Program-made: the position numbers and the translations under genes
Assembly (NCBI GenBank): GCA_001897355.1
Contig: MKST01000001.1
Location: forward strand, 184,583-248,582
DNA: 64,000 nucleotides
Direction: 5' to 3'
From: Solirubrobacterales bacterium 67-14
GTDB lineage: Bacteria > Actinomycetota > Thermoleophilia > Solirubrobacterales > 70-9
Shown here: positions 1-9,851 of the stretch, piece after piece
Layout: the number at the start of each line of letters is the position of its first letter
Numbering within the stretch: position 1 is the stretch's first letter
The notes under the pieces: generated by a model
Seen by the model: only the letters and a program-made list of their open reading frames with translations
Told to the model about the DNA's origin: nothing
Database searches by the model: none

Positions 1-1
1 G

Positions 2-2827
2 GAGATGGTCTACGAGGCCCGGGCCGGCCAGGTCTTCCTGCTCGGCGCATCGAGCTGGCGGATTCAGGAGATCACCCGTGACCGGGTGATCGTCGTCCCC
101 GCCCCCGGGGTGCCGGGCGCGATCCCCTTCTGGAAGGGGGACGGGATCGGCCGGCCGGCCGAGCTGGGTGAGGCGATCGGCGCCTTCGCCCGCGAGGCGG
201 TGAACGCCGACCCGGCCGAACTGGAGAAATCGCATGACCTCGACCCGCGCGCGGCCCGCAACCTGATCGCCTACCTCAAGGACCAGCAGGACGCGACCCG
301 GGTCGTGCCCTCCGATACGACCGTCGTGATCGAGCGCTTCCGCGACGAGATCGGCGACTGGCGGCTGGTCGTGCTCTCGCCCTGGGGCGGCCGGGTCCAC
401 GCCGCCTGGGGCCTCGCGATCGCTCGCAAGCTGCGTGACGAGCATGGCCTGGAGGCGGATGCGATCCATTCCGACGACGGGATCGCCGTGCACCTGCCGG
501 ATGCCGACGAGCCGCCTTCGGCGGACCTGGTCCTGGTCGAGCCGGACGAGCTGGAGGACCTGGTCGTCCGCGAACTCGGCACCTCGGCTCTGTTCGGGGC
601 GCGGTTCCGCGAGAACGCGGCCCGGTCGCTCTTGATCCCCCGGGCCTATCCGGGCAAACGCACTCCGCTATGGCAGCAGCGGCTCAAGGCGCAGAGCCTG
701 CTCGAGGTCGCCCAGGACTTCCCCCGCTTCCCGGTCATCCTCGAGACCTACCGCGAATGCCTGCAGGACGTCTTCGACCTGCCCGCCCTGGACCGGCTGC
801 TGCGCGGCATCCATTCCCGGGAGATCTCGCTGGTCGAGGTCGAAACCCAGACCGCCTCGCCCTTCGCCTCCTCGCTGCTCTTCGACTACGTCGCGACCTA
901 CATGTACGAGGGCGACACCCCGAACGCGGAGCGGCGGGCCACCGCCCTCTCGCTGGACCGGGAGCTTTTGCGCGAGCTGCTCGGCCAGGACGAGCTGCGG
1001 GAGCTGATCGACGAGGACGCCCTGGCCGAGGTCGAGGCTTCGCTGCAGCATCTGACCGAGCAGGGGCAGGCCAGTGACCGCGACGGTCTCCAGCAGATCC
1101 TGCGCCGGATCGGCGACCTCACCGCCGAAGAAGCCGAAGCCCGGGTGGCCGAGGGCTACTCGGCCGCCTCGATGCTGGAGAACCTGCTCGGCGAGCGCCG
1201 GGCCGCCAAGGTGCGCATCAACGGCCAAGAACGCTTCATCGCGGCTGAGGATGCCGGTCTCTACCGGGATGCGCTGGGGGTTTCGCCGCCGGCCGGGCTG
1301 CCGGCCGACTTCCTCGCCGAACGCGACGACCCGATGGTGGCGCTGCTGTCGCGGTACGCCCGCACCCATGGCCCCTTCCCGACCGCCTGGGCCCGTGAGC
1401 GCTACGGGGTCGACCCGACCCCGGCGCTCAAGGAACTCGAGGCCGGTGGCTCGGTGGTGCGAGGGGAGATCCGGCCGGGCGGCACCGAACGCGAATGGTG
1501 TGACGCCGAGGTGCTCCGCCGGGTCCGGCGAGCGAGCCTCGCCCACCTGCGGCAGGAGGTCGAACCGGCCGACGGCGCTGCCTACGCCCGCTTCCTCGCG
1601 TCCTGGCAGGGCATCGACCGGCACCGGCCGCTGAGGAAGGATGCCCGGCCCGGGGCCGGTACCGACCGGCTGCGGGAGGTCCTCGTGCCGTTGCAGGGGG
1701 TCGCCCTGACCCAGTCGGTCTGGGAGAACGACGTGCTGCCCCGCCGCCTCGGTTCCTACAGCTCGACCTGGCTGGACGAACTCTGCACCAGCGGCGAGGT
1801 GGTCTGGATCGGGGCCGGGGCGGTCGGGCGGACCGACGGCCGGGTCGCGCTCTACTTCCGTGAGGATGTCCGCCTGGCCGGGCCACCGCCGGCCAACGCG
1901 AAGCTGGAGAAGCCGGAGGGTGAGATCCACGATGCGATCCGCGAGCGGCTGGCGGCCGGCCCGGCCTTCTGGCTCGACCTGGTCGGAGAGCTGGACCACC
2001 CGGCGGAAGAGCTCCACTCGGCGCTTTGGGACCTTGCCTTCGGGGGCGAGATCACGAACGACTCCTTCGCTCCGCTCCGGGCGCCGCGCCTCAGGTCGGT
2101 TCCGACCTACGAGCCGGGTGGCCGCCGCTTCTCCCGGCGCCGGGCCGCGACCGGGCCGACGGTCCAGGGCCGCTGGTCGCTGACCGAGACCCTGTTCCGG
2201 AACGCCCCCGCGGCCGGACCGAAGCTGCGGGCCCAGGCCGAGCTGATGCTGGAGCGCTACGGCATCCTGACCCGCGAAATGACCCTGGCCGAAGGCATCC
2301 CGGGCGGCTTTTCGACCCTCTACCCGGAGCTCTCGAACCTGGAGGTGCTCGGCACCGCCCGGCGCGGCTATTTCGTCGAAGGACTCGGCGGCGCCCAGTT
2401 CGCCCTTTCCGGGGCGGTCGAGCGGCTGCGTGCCCTGCCGGCCGAGGAGAACGGCCCGGAGGACTTCACGGTGCTGGCCGCCACCGACCCGGCCAGTCCC
2501 TGGGGTTCGACCCTGCCCTGGCCGAAGCTGGAGTCGCGCCGCAAGGCCTCCCGCTCGGCCGGCGCCTATGTGCTGGCCCGGGCCGGCCACCCGCTGCTCT
2601 ACGTGGAGCGGGGCGGCAAGGGCATCCTGCGGCTGGAGCCGGGCCTGGAGGGCGGTGATCTCGCCGCCGCACTCGCCAGCTTGGCCGAAGAAGCCAACGC
2701 CGGTCGCCTCGGCCAGTTGAAGATCGAACGCTTCGACGGCGAGCCGATCCTCGGCTCCAGCTTCGAGCAACTCCTGGTCGCGGCCGGCTTCAGCCGCCAG
2801 CCTCGCCGCCTGGTCGCCCCCGCCTGA
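2..2827 (+). CDS. lhr: Lhr-type large ATP-dependent helicase, C-terminal part (5' truncated by window)
   Basis: Long ORF open to the left edge; sequence such as VYEARAGQVFLLGASSWRIQEITRDRVIVVPAPG is characteristic of the Lhr C-terminal region; adjacent to a nei-like gene as in mycobacteria. Confidence 0.85.
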   Translation, partial: EMVYEARAGQVFLLGASSWRIQEITRDRVIVVPAPGVPGAIPFWKGDGIGRPAELGEAIGAFAREAVNADPAELEKSHDLDPRAARNLIAYLKDQQDATRVVPSDTTVVIERFRDEIGDWRLVVLSPWGGRVHAAWGLAIARKLRDEHGLEADAIHSDDGIAVHLPDADEPPSADLVLVEPDELEDLVVRELGTSALFGARFRENAARSLLIPRAYPGKRTPLWQQRLKAQSLLEVAQDFPRFPVILETYRECLQDVFDLPALDRLLRGIHSREISLVEVETQTASPFASSLLFDYVATYMYEGDTPNAERRATALSLDRELLRELLGQDELRELIDEDALAEVEASLQHLTEQGQASDRDGLQQILRRIGDLTAEEAEARVAEGYSAASMLENLLGERRAAKVRINGQERFIAAEDAGLYRDALGVSPPAGLPADFLAERDDPMVALLSRYARTHGPFPTAWARERYGVDPTPALKELEAGGSVVRGEIRPGGTEREWCDAEVLRRVRRASLAHLRQEVEPADGAAYARFLASWQGIDRHRPLRKDARPGAGTDRLREVLVPLQGVALTQSVWENDVLPRRLGSYSSTWLDELCTSGEVVWIGAGAVGRTDGRVALYFREDVRLAGPPPANAKLEKPEGEIHDAIRERLAAGPAFWLDLVGELDHPAEELHSALWDLAFGGEITNDSFAPLRAPRLRSVPTYEPGGRRFSRRRAATGPTVQGRWSLTETLFRNAPAAGPKLRAQAELMLERYGILTREMTLAEGIPGGFSTLYPELSNLEVLGTARRGYFVEGLGGAQFALSGAVERLRALPAEENGPEDFTVLAATDPASPWGSTLPWPKLESRRKASRSAGAYVLARAGHPLLYVERGGKGILRLEPGLEGGDLAAALASLAEEANAGRLGQLKIERFDGEPILGSSFEQLLVAAGFSRQPRRLVAPA

Positions 2828-3591
2828 TGGCTGAGGGGGACTCGCTGGTTCGGATCGCCCGGCGGCTTGACCCGGCTATCCTCGAGCAGCGAATCCTCGC
2901 CGCCTCGGCGCCCAACCCCCGTTCGTCGATCAGAACCCACGCGCGGCGGCTGGAGGGCCGTCGGGTCGAGCGAATCGAGACCCGCGGCAAGCATCTGCTG
3001 ATCCACCTGGACGACGGCCTGACGATCCACTCCCATCTCGGGATGAACGGCTCCTGGCGGGTCGACGATGGCCGAGGCTTCGGCAAACCGGAGCGCGCCG
3101 CCTGGCTGCTGCTGGAAACCGACGACGCGCGCGTAGCCCAGTTCGGGGGCACCACCCTGCGGCTGGTCCGCACCGCCGAGCTCGCCCGCGACCCCCGGCT
3201 GGCGAGGCTTGGGCCGGACATCCTCGCCCCGGACTTCGACCCCGAGGTTGCGGCGGCACGGCTCCGCGCCAGTCCGGAGGAGATCGGGGTCGCTCTGCTC
3301 GACCAGGCCGTGGTCTGCGGGATCGGCAACATCTTCAAGTCCGAGTCCTGCTTCGAAGCGGGACTCGACCCATGGCGTCCGGCGGCCTCGCTGACCGAAA
3401 ACGAGGCGGGGCGCCTGATCGAGATCGCCCGCCGCCAGATGCTCGATGCGGTGGAAACCGGAAGGAGGCCCGGCCAGGTCTACAAAAAGGCCGGCCGCCC
3501 TTGCCCGCGCTGCCGCCGGGCCGGCATCCGGTCCAGGGGCCAGGGCGATGACAACCGCACCACCTACTGGTGCCCGAACTGCCAGGCCTGA
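2827..3591 (+). CDS. Fpg/Nei family DNA glycosylase (endonuclease VIII-like) with C-terminal zinc finger
   Basis: HSHLGMNGSW motif, H2TH-like region, terminal CPRCRRAG...YWCPNCQA zinc finger; overlaps the lhr stop. Confidence 0.88.
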   Translation: MAEGDSLVRIARRLDPAILEQRILAASAPNPRSSIRTHARRLEGRRVERIETRGKHLLIHLDDGLTIHSHLGMNGSWRVDDGRGFGKPERAAWLLLETDDARVAQFGGTTLRLVRTAELARDPRLARLGPDILAPDFDPEVAAARLRASPEEIGVALLDQAVVCGIGNIFKSESCFEAGLDPWRPAASLTENEAGRLIEIARRQMLDAVETGRRPGQVYKKAGRPCPRCRRAGIRSRGQGDDNRTTYWCPNCQA

Positions 3592-3616
3592 CCTCTCGCA
3601 CCCCCAACCTCTTGCG

Positions 3617-3663
3617 TTCTGGGGGCGATCGCCCACGGAATACGTGGACAAAGACCCCCAGAA
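3617..3663. repeat. 47-nt palindromic element, intergenic copy (family P47)
   Basis: TTCTGGGGG / CCCCCAGAA 9-bp arms and inner CCACG-GAATA-CGTGG hairpin; 34/47 identical to 34761-34807. Confidence 0.6.
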
Positions 3664-3724
3664 GGTGGGGTTGGTGGAGGATTCTGACCTCAATTGATCA
3701 GGAACGTTTTGATTTTCGGGACGG

Positions 3725-4432
3725 ATGCGAAATACTCCGGCGGTGACTTCGGCCGAGGAGAGTACCGTCGGGCTGCTGAGGAGCGTGCCCCTTTTCGCCG
3801 AGCTCGACGATGCCGAGCTCGAGCGGTTTTCGCGCGTCGCCGTTCCCCGTTCCTATCCGGAGGGGACCAGGGTCTTCCACGAAGGCGATCATTCCGACGC
3901 CTGCTACATCGTCAAGTCCGGCACCTTCCGGGTCACTCGCGAGCATCCCGACGGGCGGGCGATCACCCTGGCCACGCTCGGCACCGGCGACATCGTCGGT
4001 GAGCTGGCGATGCTCGACGGCGAGGTCCGCTCGGCCTCGGTCGAGACCCTGGGGGGCGAGGGCGAACTGCTGGCCTTGCCGGCCGGCGACGTCCGGACGC
4101 TGCTCGAACGCCACCCCGAGATCACGGTCAAGTTCGTCGCCGCCCTGACCCGGCGCCTGCGGGCTGCCAACGAGCGGATCTCCCGGCAGTCCTTCCAGAC
4201 CGTCCCTTCCCGGGTCGCCGGCGTGCTTTCACAGATGGTCGCGGAGGAGGGGGAGGACGGGCGCCAGGTGACGATCCGGATGAACCAGGCCGACCTGGCC
4301 CAGCTAGCCGGCACCTCGCGCGAAAGCGTCAGCCGTTTCCTGGCTGACCTCGAACGCTCCGGCGTGGTCCGGGCGGGCCGTGGGCAGGTCACGATCCTCG
4401 AACCCGCCAAGCTCGGCAACTACATATTCTGA
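3725..4432 (+). CDS. Crp/Fnr family transcriptional regulator
   Basis: N-terminal cNMP-binding domain (VPLFAELDDAELERFSRVAVPRSYPEGTRVFHEGD) and C-terminal HTH (MNQADLAQLAGTSRESVSRFLADLERSGVV). Confidence 0.9.
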   Translation: MRNTPAVTSAEESTVGLLRSVPLFAELDDAELERFSRVAVPRSYPEGTRVFHEGDHSDACYIVKSGTFRVTREHPDGRAITLATLGTGDIVGELAMLDGEVRSASVETLGGEGELLALPAGDVRTLLERHPEITVKFVAALTRRLRAANERISRQSFQTVPSRVAGVLSQMVAEEGEDGRQVTIRMNQADLAQLAGTSRESVSRFLADLERSGVVRAGRGQVTILEPAKLGNYIF

Positions 4433-4440
4433 TCAGCGCA

Positions 4441-4836
4441 ATGTCCGGTCTGCTCGCCCTCAATTTCTACTCGCCCCTCTTCATCGACCAGCTCAAGCGC
4501 GGCCGCAAGACCGCCACCATCCGGCTCGGCAACAAGTCCGGCAAGTACCAGCGCAGCCAGGTCGTCTGGGTTACGGTCGGCTCGAGGCATTCCCGACGGG
4601 AGAAGATCTTCTCGGCCGTGATCGACGAGGTCGAGGTGAAGCGGCTTTCCGAGCTTTCACCACGGGACATAGAGCGGGACAACCCCGAGTTCCGCCGGGT
4701 CGAGGAGACCCGTGACTTCCTCGAGAAGATCTACGATCGCCCGATCGAAGAGGATGCGATCGTCACCGTGGTCCACTTCTCGCAGATCATCGAACCCGGC
4801 CTGACCGGTTACGGCACCGTCCCATCACCGAACTAG
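4441..4836 (+). CDS. ASCH domain-containing protein
   Basis: LNFYSPLFIDQLKRGRKTATIRLGNKSGKYQ is ASCH-like. Confidence 0.7.
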   Translation: MSGLLALNFYSPLFIDQLKRGRKTATIRLGNKSGKYQRSQVVWVTVGSRHSRREKIFSAVIDEVEVKRLSELSPRDIERDNPEFRRVEETRDFLEKIYDRPIEEDAIVTVVHFSQIIEPGLTGYGTVPSPN

Positions 4837-4838
4837 AC

Positions 4839-5345
4839 ATGTCCGACGGGGGCGACGCGGCGGCATTCGCCTTCGTTTCGCGCTGGGAGCTCTCGGCCCC
4901 CCGTGAAGCGGTCTGGGACGCCCTGGTGGACTTCAACAACTGGCCGCGATGGTGGCCGGCGCTGGAGAAGGTGGTCGAGACGATCCACGGCGGTCCGGAC
5001 GGCATCGGCCAGAAGGCGACCGCGGCATGGCGCGGCCCGTTCGGCTACTCGCTGAACATGGAGATCGAAGCCGTCGAGCGCATCCATCCCGACTATCTGC
5101 GCGGGGTCGCGGCGGGCGACGTCGAGGGCGAGGGGGTCTGGCGCCTCGGCGACGGCGGCGACGGCTGGACCTCGATCGAGTTCGATTGGAACGTCCGGGC
5201 CACCAAACGGTGGATGGTCGCCCTGGCCCCGGTCGCGCGACCGCTCTTCGTCTCCGGTCACGACCACGTCATGAAAGAGGGCGCCCAGGGTCTGGCGAAC
5301 CACCTTTCCTGCGATTTGCGGGACTTTTCCGCCTCGGCCGACTGA
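4839..5345 (+). CDS. SRPBCC family (START-like) protein
   Basis: VSRWELSAPREAVWDALVDFNNWPRWWPALEKVV is a typical polyketide cyclase/SRPBCC N-terminus. Confidence 0.8.
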   Translation: MSDGGDAAAFAFVSRWELSAPREAVWDALVDFNNWPRWWPALEKVVETIHGGPDGIGQKATAAWRGPFGYSLNMEIEAVERIHPDYLRGVAAGDVEGEGVWRLGDGGDGWTSIEFDWNVRATKRWMVALAPVARPLFVSGHDHVMKEGAQGLANHLSCDLRDFSASAD

Positions 5346-5359
5346 GTCGGTGGCCGGCA

Positions 5360-5420
5360 CGGCGGTATCCGAAAAAAGATATCGCTGCGCTCACTATCCA
5401 TCTTTTTTCGGATACCGCCG
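5360..5420. terminator. Long perfect inverted repeat (21-bp arms, 19-nt loop), probable terminator after 4839..5345
   Basis: CGGCGGTATCCGAAAAAAGAT (5360-5380) and ATCTTTTTTCGGATACCGCCG (5400-5420). Confidence 0.65.
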
Positions 5421-5475
5421 CACCGGGCGCACTCAAGATTGAGTGGCCAACACTCAGATTTTTCACATTTTGGGG

Positions 5476-5503
5476 TTGACCGACGGGTTTAAACCTGTAA
5501 AGT
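5476..5503 (+). promoter_or_regulatory. Putative groES promoter, -35 TTGACC / -10 TAAAGT (16-nt spacer)
   Basis: TTGACC at 5476-5481, TAAAGT at 5498-5503, immediately upstream of the CIRCE element. Confidence 0.65.
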
Positions 5504-5512
5504 CCTTGGTCG

Positions 5513-5539
5513 CTGGCACTCTCCCCCTTAGAGTGCCAA
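5513..5539 (+). promoter_or_regulatory. CIRCE operator (HrcA binding site)
   Basis: CTGGCACTC-N9-GAGTGCCAA, close to the TTAGCACTC-N9-GAGTGCTAA consensus with symmetrical substitutions, upstream of groES. Confidence 0.9.
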
Positions 5540-5581
5540 GAAGCTGAGAACACGTATTCCAATCACCATCGGAGGTAATCA

Positions 5582-5869
5582 ATGAAGCTGAAGCCCCTCG
5601 GGGACCGGCTGATCGTAAAGCCGGTCGACGAAGAGGAGACCACCGCCAGCGGGCTGGTGCTCCCCGACACTGCCAAGGAGAAGCCTCAGAAGGGCAAGGT
5701 CGTGGCCGTGGGCGACGGCGCCATCGGCGATGACGGCAACCGCCGTCCGCTCGACGTCGCCGAGGGCGACGAGGTCCTCTACTCCAAGTTCGGCGGGACC
5801 GACATCAACGTCGAGGGCGAGGAACTGCTCGTCCTGCGTGAGTCGGACATCCTCGCCAAGGTCGCCTAG
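5582..5869 (+). CDS. groES: Co-chaperonin GroES
   Basis: [51 protein letters not shown] upstream. Confidence 0.97.
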   Translation: MKLKPLGDRLIVKPVDEEETTASGLVLPDTAKEKPQKGKVVAVGDGAIGDDGNRRPLDVAEGDEVLYSKFGGTDINVEGEELLVLRESDILAKVA

Positions 5870-5903
5870 CCCGGCCTGAATCCAACCAACTTCCAGGAGG
5901 TAA

Positions 5904-7550
<1,647 letters not shown>

Positions 7551-7585
7551 GACGGATCTCGATCCGTCGAGGCTTCGGCCTCACG

Positions 7586-7614
7586 AAAGGGCCCCGGGAA
7601 ACCGGGGCCCTTTT
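7586..7614 (+). terminator. Rho-independent terminator of groESL
   Basis: GGGCCCCGG-GAAA-CCGGGGCCC followed by TTTT. Confidence 0.9.
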
Positions 7615-7643
7615 CTGTTCCTGGGGTCGAAAACCAACCGATC

Positions 7644-7684
7644 GCGGACTTTTCGGCAAATAGGTCTGACAAGTCCGCTGTCGG
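7644..7684 (+). repeat. Dispersed hairpin element (family AAATAGG), copy A
   Basis: GCGGACTT-TTCGGCAAATAGGTCTGAC-AAGTCCGCTGTCGG; the core recurs at 41949-41994 (reverse) and 62834-62880. Confidence 0.7.
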
Positions 7685-7691
7685 CGGCCCA

Positions 7692-7706
7692 TAGCCTTGT
7701 CCTGTG
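7692..7706 (+). promoter_or_regulatory. Leaderless-type -10 element TAGCCT-N6-GTG
   Basis: TAGCCT 7692-7697, 6 nt, GTG start 7704. Confidence 0.5.
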
Positions 7707-8747
7707 GATACGGCGGTCAGAAGGCTCGTGGCGCAGGGATTGATCGAATCGACCTTGGTCGACGTCGAGGAGGTGGTCGGGCGACTGCTGGCGGTTCAGG
7801 CGCAGGACGGGCGGGGAGCACGGCTGGCGATCCGGCCGCGGCTGGGGCCGAAGGCGAAAGAGGCCGGGGCTTCGGCAGTCGACCAGGCGCTGAATGACGG
7901 CTCGCTGGTGATCGGGTGGCTCAACCGGGGCACCCTCCACCTGGTGCGCGCCGAGGACTACCGGTGGCTCCGCGACCTGACCGCCCCGCGGCAGGTCACC
8001 TCGAACCAGACCCGCCTCCGGCAGGAGGGAGTTTCCGAAAAGCAGGCCGACAAAGGAGTCGAGTCGATCGTCGATCGACTGGCCGATGGCCCGGCGACCC
8101 GGAGCGAGATCCGCGAGCTGCTCGAAGGCCAGGGGATCCCGGTCGAGGGCCAGGCCCTGGTCCACATCCTTTTCTTCGCCTCGCTCCGGGGACTCATCCT
8201 GCGGGGTCCGGTCAAGGAGGGGGAACATGCCTTCGTCCTGGTCGAGGACTGGCTGGACCCGCAGCCGGAAGTCGACCCCGACGCCGCCTTGGCTGAGCTA
8301 GCCCGTCGCTACCTGGCCGGGCACGGTCCGGCCACCGATCGTGACCTGGCGAAATGGGCCGGAGTGACCCTCGGCCAGGCCCGCAAGGGGCTGCAGGCGA
8401 TCACCGACGAACTGACCGAGGAAGAGTCGGGATCCGGGACTCTGCTCGACCTCAAAGGACGTCCCGAACCCGGCGGGGAGCCCGCGCCCCGGCTGCTCGG
8501 AGCCTTCGATCCGATCCTGCACGGCTGGGAGTCCCGCGAGTGGCTGATCCCAGACGAGGACGGGCGGAAGGTCGTCACCACCAACGGGATCTTCCGGCCG
8601 ACCATCCTGGCCGGTGGCCGGATCGTCGGAACCTGGACCATGCCGGGCGGGAAGGTCGAGCTGGCCCCGTTCGACCGCCTGGACCGTTCGCTGGAAGAAA
8701 CGCTCAACGAAGAAGCCAGTCGGGTCTGCGACTACCTGGGAGTTTGA
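7704..8747 (+). CDS. Winged-helix DNA-binding domain protein (AlkZ/YcaQ-like)
   Basis: RRLVAQGLIESTLVDVEEVVGRLLAVQAQDGRGARLAIRPRLG and LNRGTLHLVRAEDYRWLRDLTAPR resemble the HTH_42/AlkZ family. Confidence 0.75.
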   Translation: MDTAVRRLVAQGLIESTLVDVEEVVGRLLAVQAQDGRGARLAIRPRLGPKAKEAGASAVDQALNDGSLVIGWLNRGTLHLVRAEDYRWLRDLTAPRQVTSNQTRLRQEGVSEKQADKGVESIVDRLADGPATRSEIRELLEGQGIPVEGQALVHILFFASLRGLILRGPVKEGEHAFVLVEDWLDPQPEVDPDAALAELARRYLAGHGPATDRDLAKWAGVTLGQARKGLQAITDELTEEESGSGTLLDLKGRPEPGGEPAPRLLGAFDPILHGWESREWLIPDEDGRKVVTTNGIFRPTILAGGRIVGTWTMPGGKVELAPFDRLDRSLEETLNEEASRVCDYLGV

Positions 8748-8764
8748 CGTAGCGACGATGCCCG

Positions 8765-9811
8765 TCAGGGACGGGCGTGGAGGTAGGCGTAGGGCAGGTA
8801 GGCGGGATCCTTCAGCTTGTTCTTCAGGACCTTGAGCGAGGTCGGGTAGTTGTAGGGGTTGTAGCGGTCCTCGAGGCCGCCGAAGCCCCGGTAGTAGACG
8901 AACATCCGGACCCGCGGCCGCTCCTTCATCCAGTGGAAGAGCTGGCGGACGAAGGTGTAGTTGTCGGAGCCGGCCACGCCCCATTCGGTCATGGTGACCG
9001 GCTTGCCGCGCCAGGGTTTGCCGCGCATGAACCTGTTCAGGTCGCGCCAGTGGGGATAGTCCGAGTAGAAGTCGACCCCGGCCCAGTCCACGAACTGCGC
9101 GCCGGGCCAGTAGTTGCCCGGCCAGTTCCCCTTGGCGCGGGGAGAGCCGGCGGGGAGGGTGCTCCAGACGATCGAGACCGGTGCGGCGGCCAGCCGGGCC
9201 GGACGCACGGTCGCGCCCCAGTTCACCTTGCGCATCTTCAGCCGGTTCAGCCGGCGATCGAGGTTGTCGGCCGGTAGGCCGCCCCGGGTGATCAGGGCGA
9301 TCCGCTGAAATGCCTTGCGGTACCAGTACGCGGTGTGGGCGCCGCCTCGTCGTTGGCCCGAGCAGGTCACCGCCGTGTACGGGTTCAGGCAACGGTTCGG
9401 TTCGCCGAGCGGCCGGATGAACGCCCGCTGGCCCTTCTCGGCGAAGAAGCCGTTGATCTCGATCAGGTACGCGTCCCCGATCCCGCGCGCGATCTCCTGG
9501 GGGGTGATCAGCTCGGCCCGGGTCTCGTCGTCGGCGGTCGAGATGTGGAGCATCGGCATCGCCTCGGCGTTCTGCCAGCGACGGTACGCGAGATTGAGTC
9601 CGTTGCCCCAGGGATGGAAGGTCTGCAGCACGGCCGGGTGTTTGCCGGTCGCTTCGGCGAAATTCGTGAACCCCTCAAGGGTGCCGTTGTCGCTCACGCC
9701 GGTCAGCTTCTTGCCGAGATGGGGGCCGAAGACGTTCCCCGCCTGGGCAGGAGCGGCCAGGGCAAAGAGGGCGAGCAGGGCGAGATGGATCAGCCGGAGG
9801 GCGGGCTTCAC
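8765..9811 (-). CDS. Secreted glycoside-hydrolase-like TIM-barrel protein (GH26-like)
   Basis: Signal peptide; RPLGEPNRCLNPY and MTEWGVAG resemble catalytic Glu motifs; paralogue at 22295-23371. Confidence 0.65.
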   Translation of the reverse strand: MKPALRLIHLALLALFALAAPAQAGNVFGPHLGKKLTGVSDNGTLEGFTNFAEATGKHPAVLQTFHPWGNGLNLAYRRWQNAEAMPMLHISTADDETRAELITPQEIARGIGDAYLIEINGFFAEKGQRAFIRPLGEPNRCLNPYTAVTCSGQRRGGAHTAYWYRKAFQRIALITRGGLPADNLDRRLNRLKMRKVNWGATVRPARLAAAPVSIVWSTLPAGSPRAKGNWPGNYWPGAQFVDWAGVDFYSDYPHWRDLNRFMRGKPWRGKPVTMTEWGVAGSDNYTFVRQLFHWMKERPRVRMFVYYRGFGGLEDRYNPYNYPTSLKVLKNKLKDPAYLPYAYLHARP

Positions 9812-9851
9812 AACTTCTGGAACAGACTACGGGCACCTGCGTTGCGGTCGG

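Noticed and set aside
668-2770. 700-aa antisense ORF opposite lhr
   Set aside because: Low-complexity, no recognisable motifs, produced by high GC3 on the opposite strand of a clear CDS.
3625-3634. GCGATCGC as a HIP1-type repeat signal
   Set aside because: A single occurrence in GC-rich DNA; HIP1 over-representation is a cyanobacterial feature and cannot be judged from one site.
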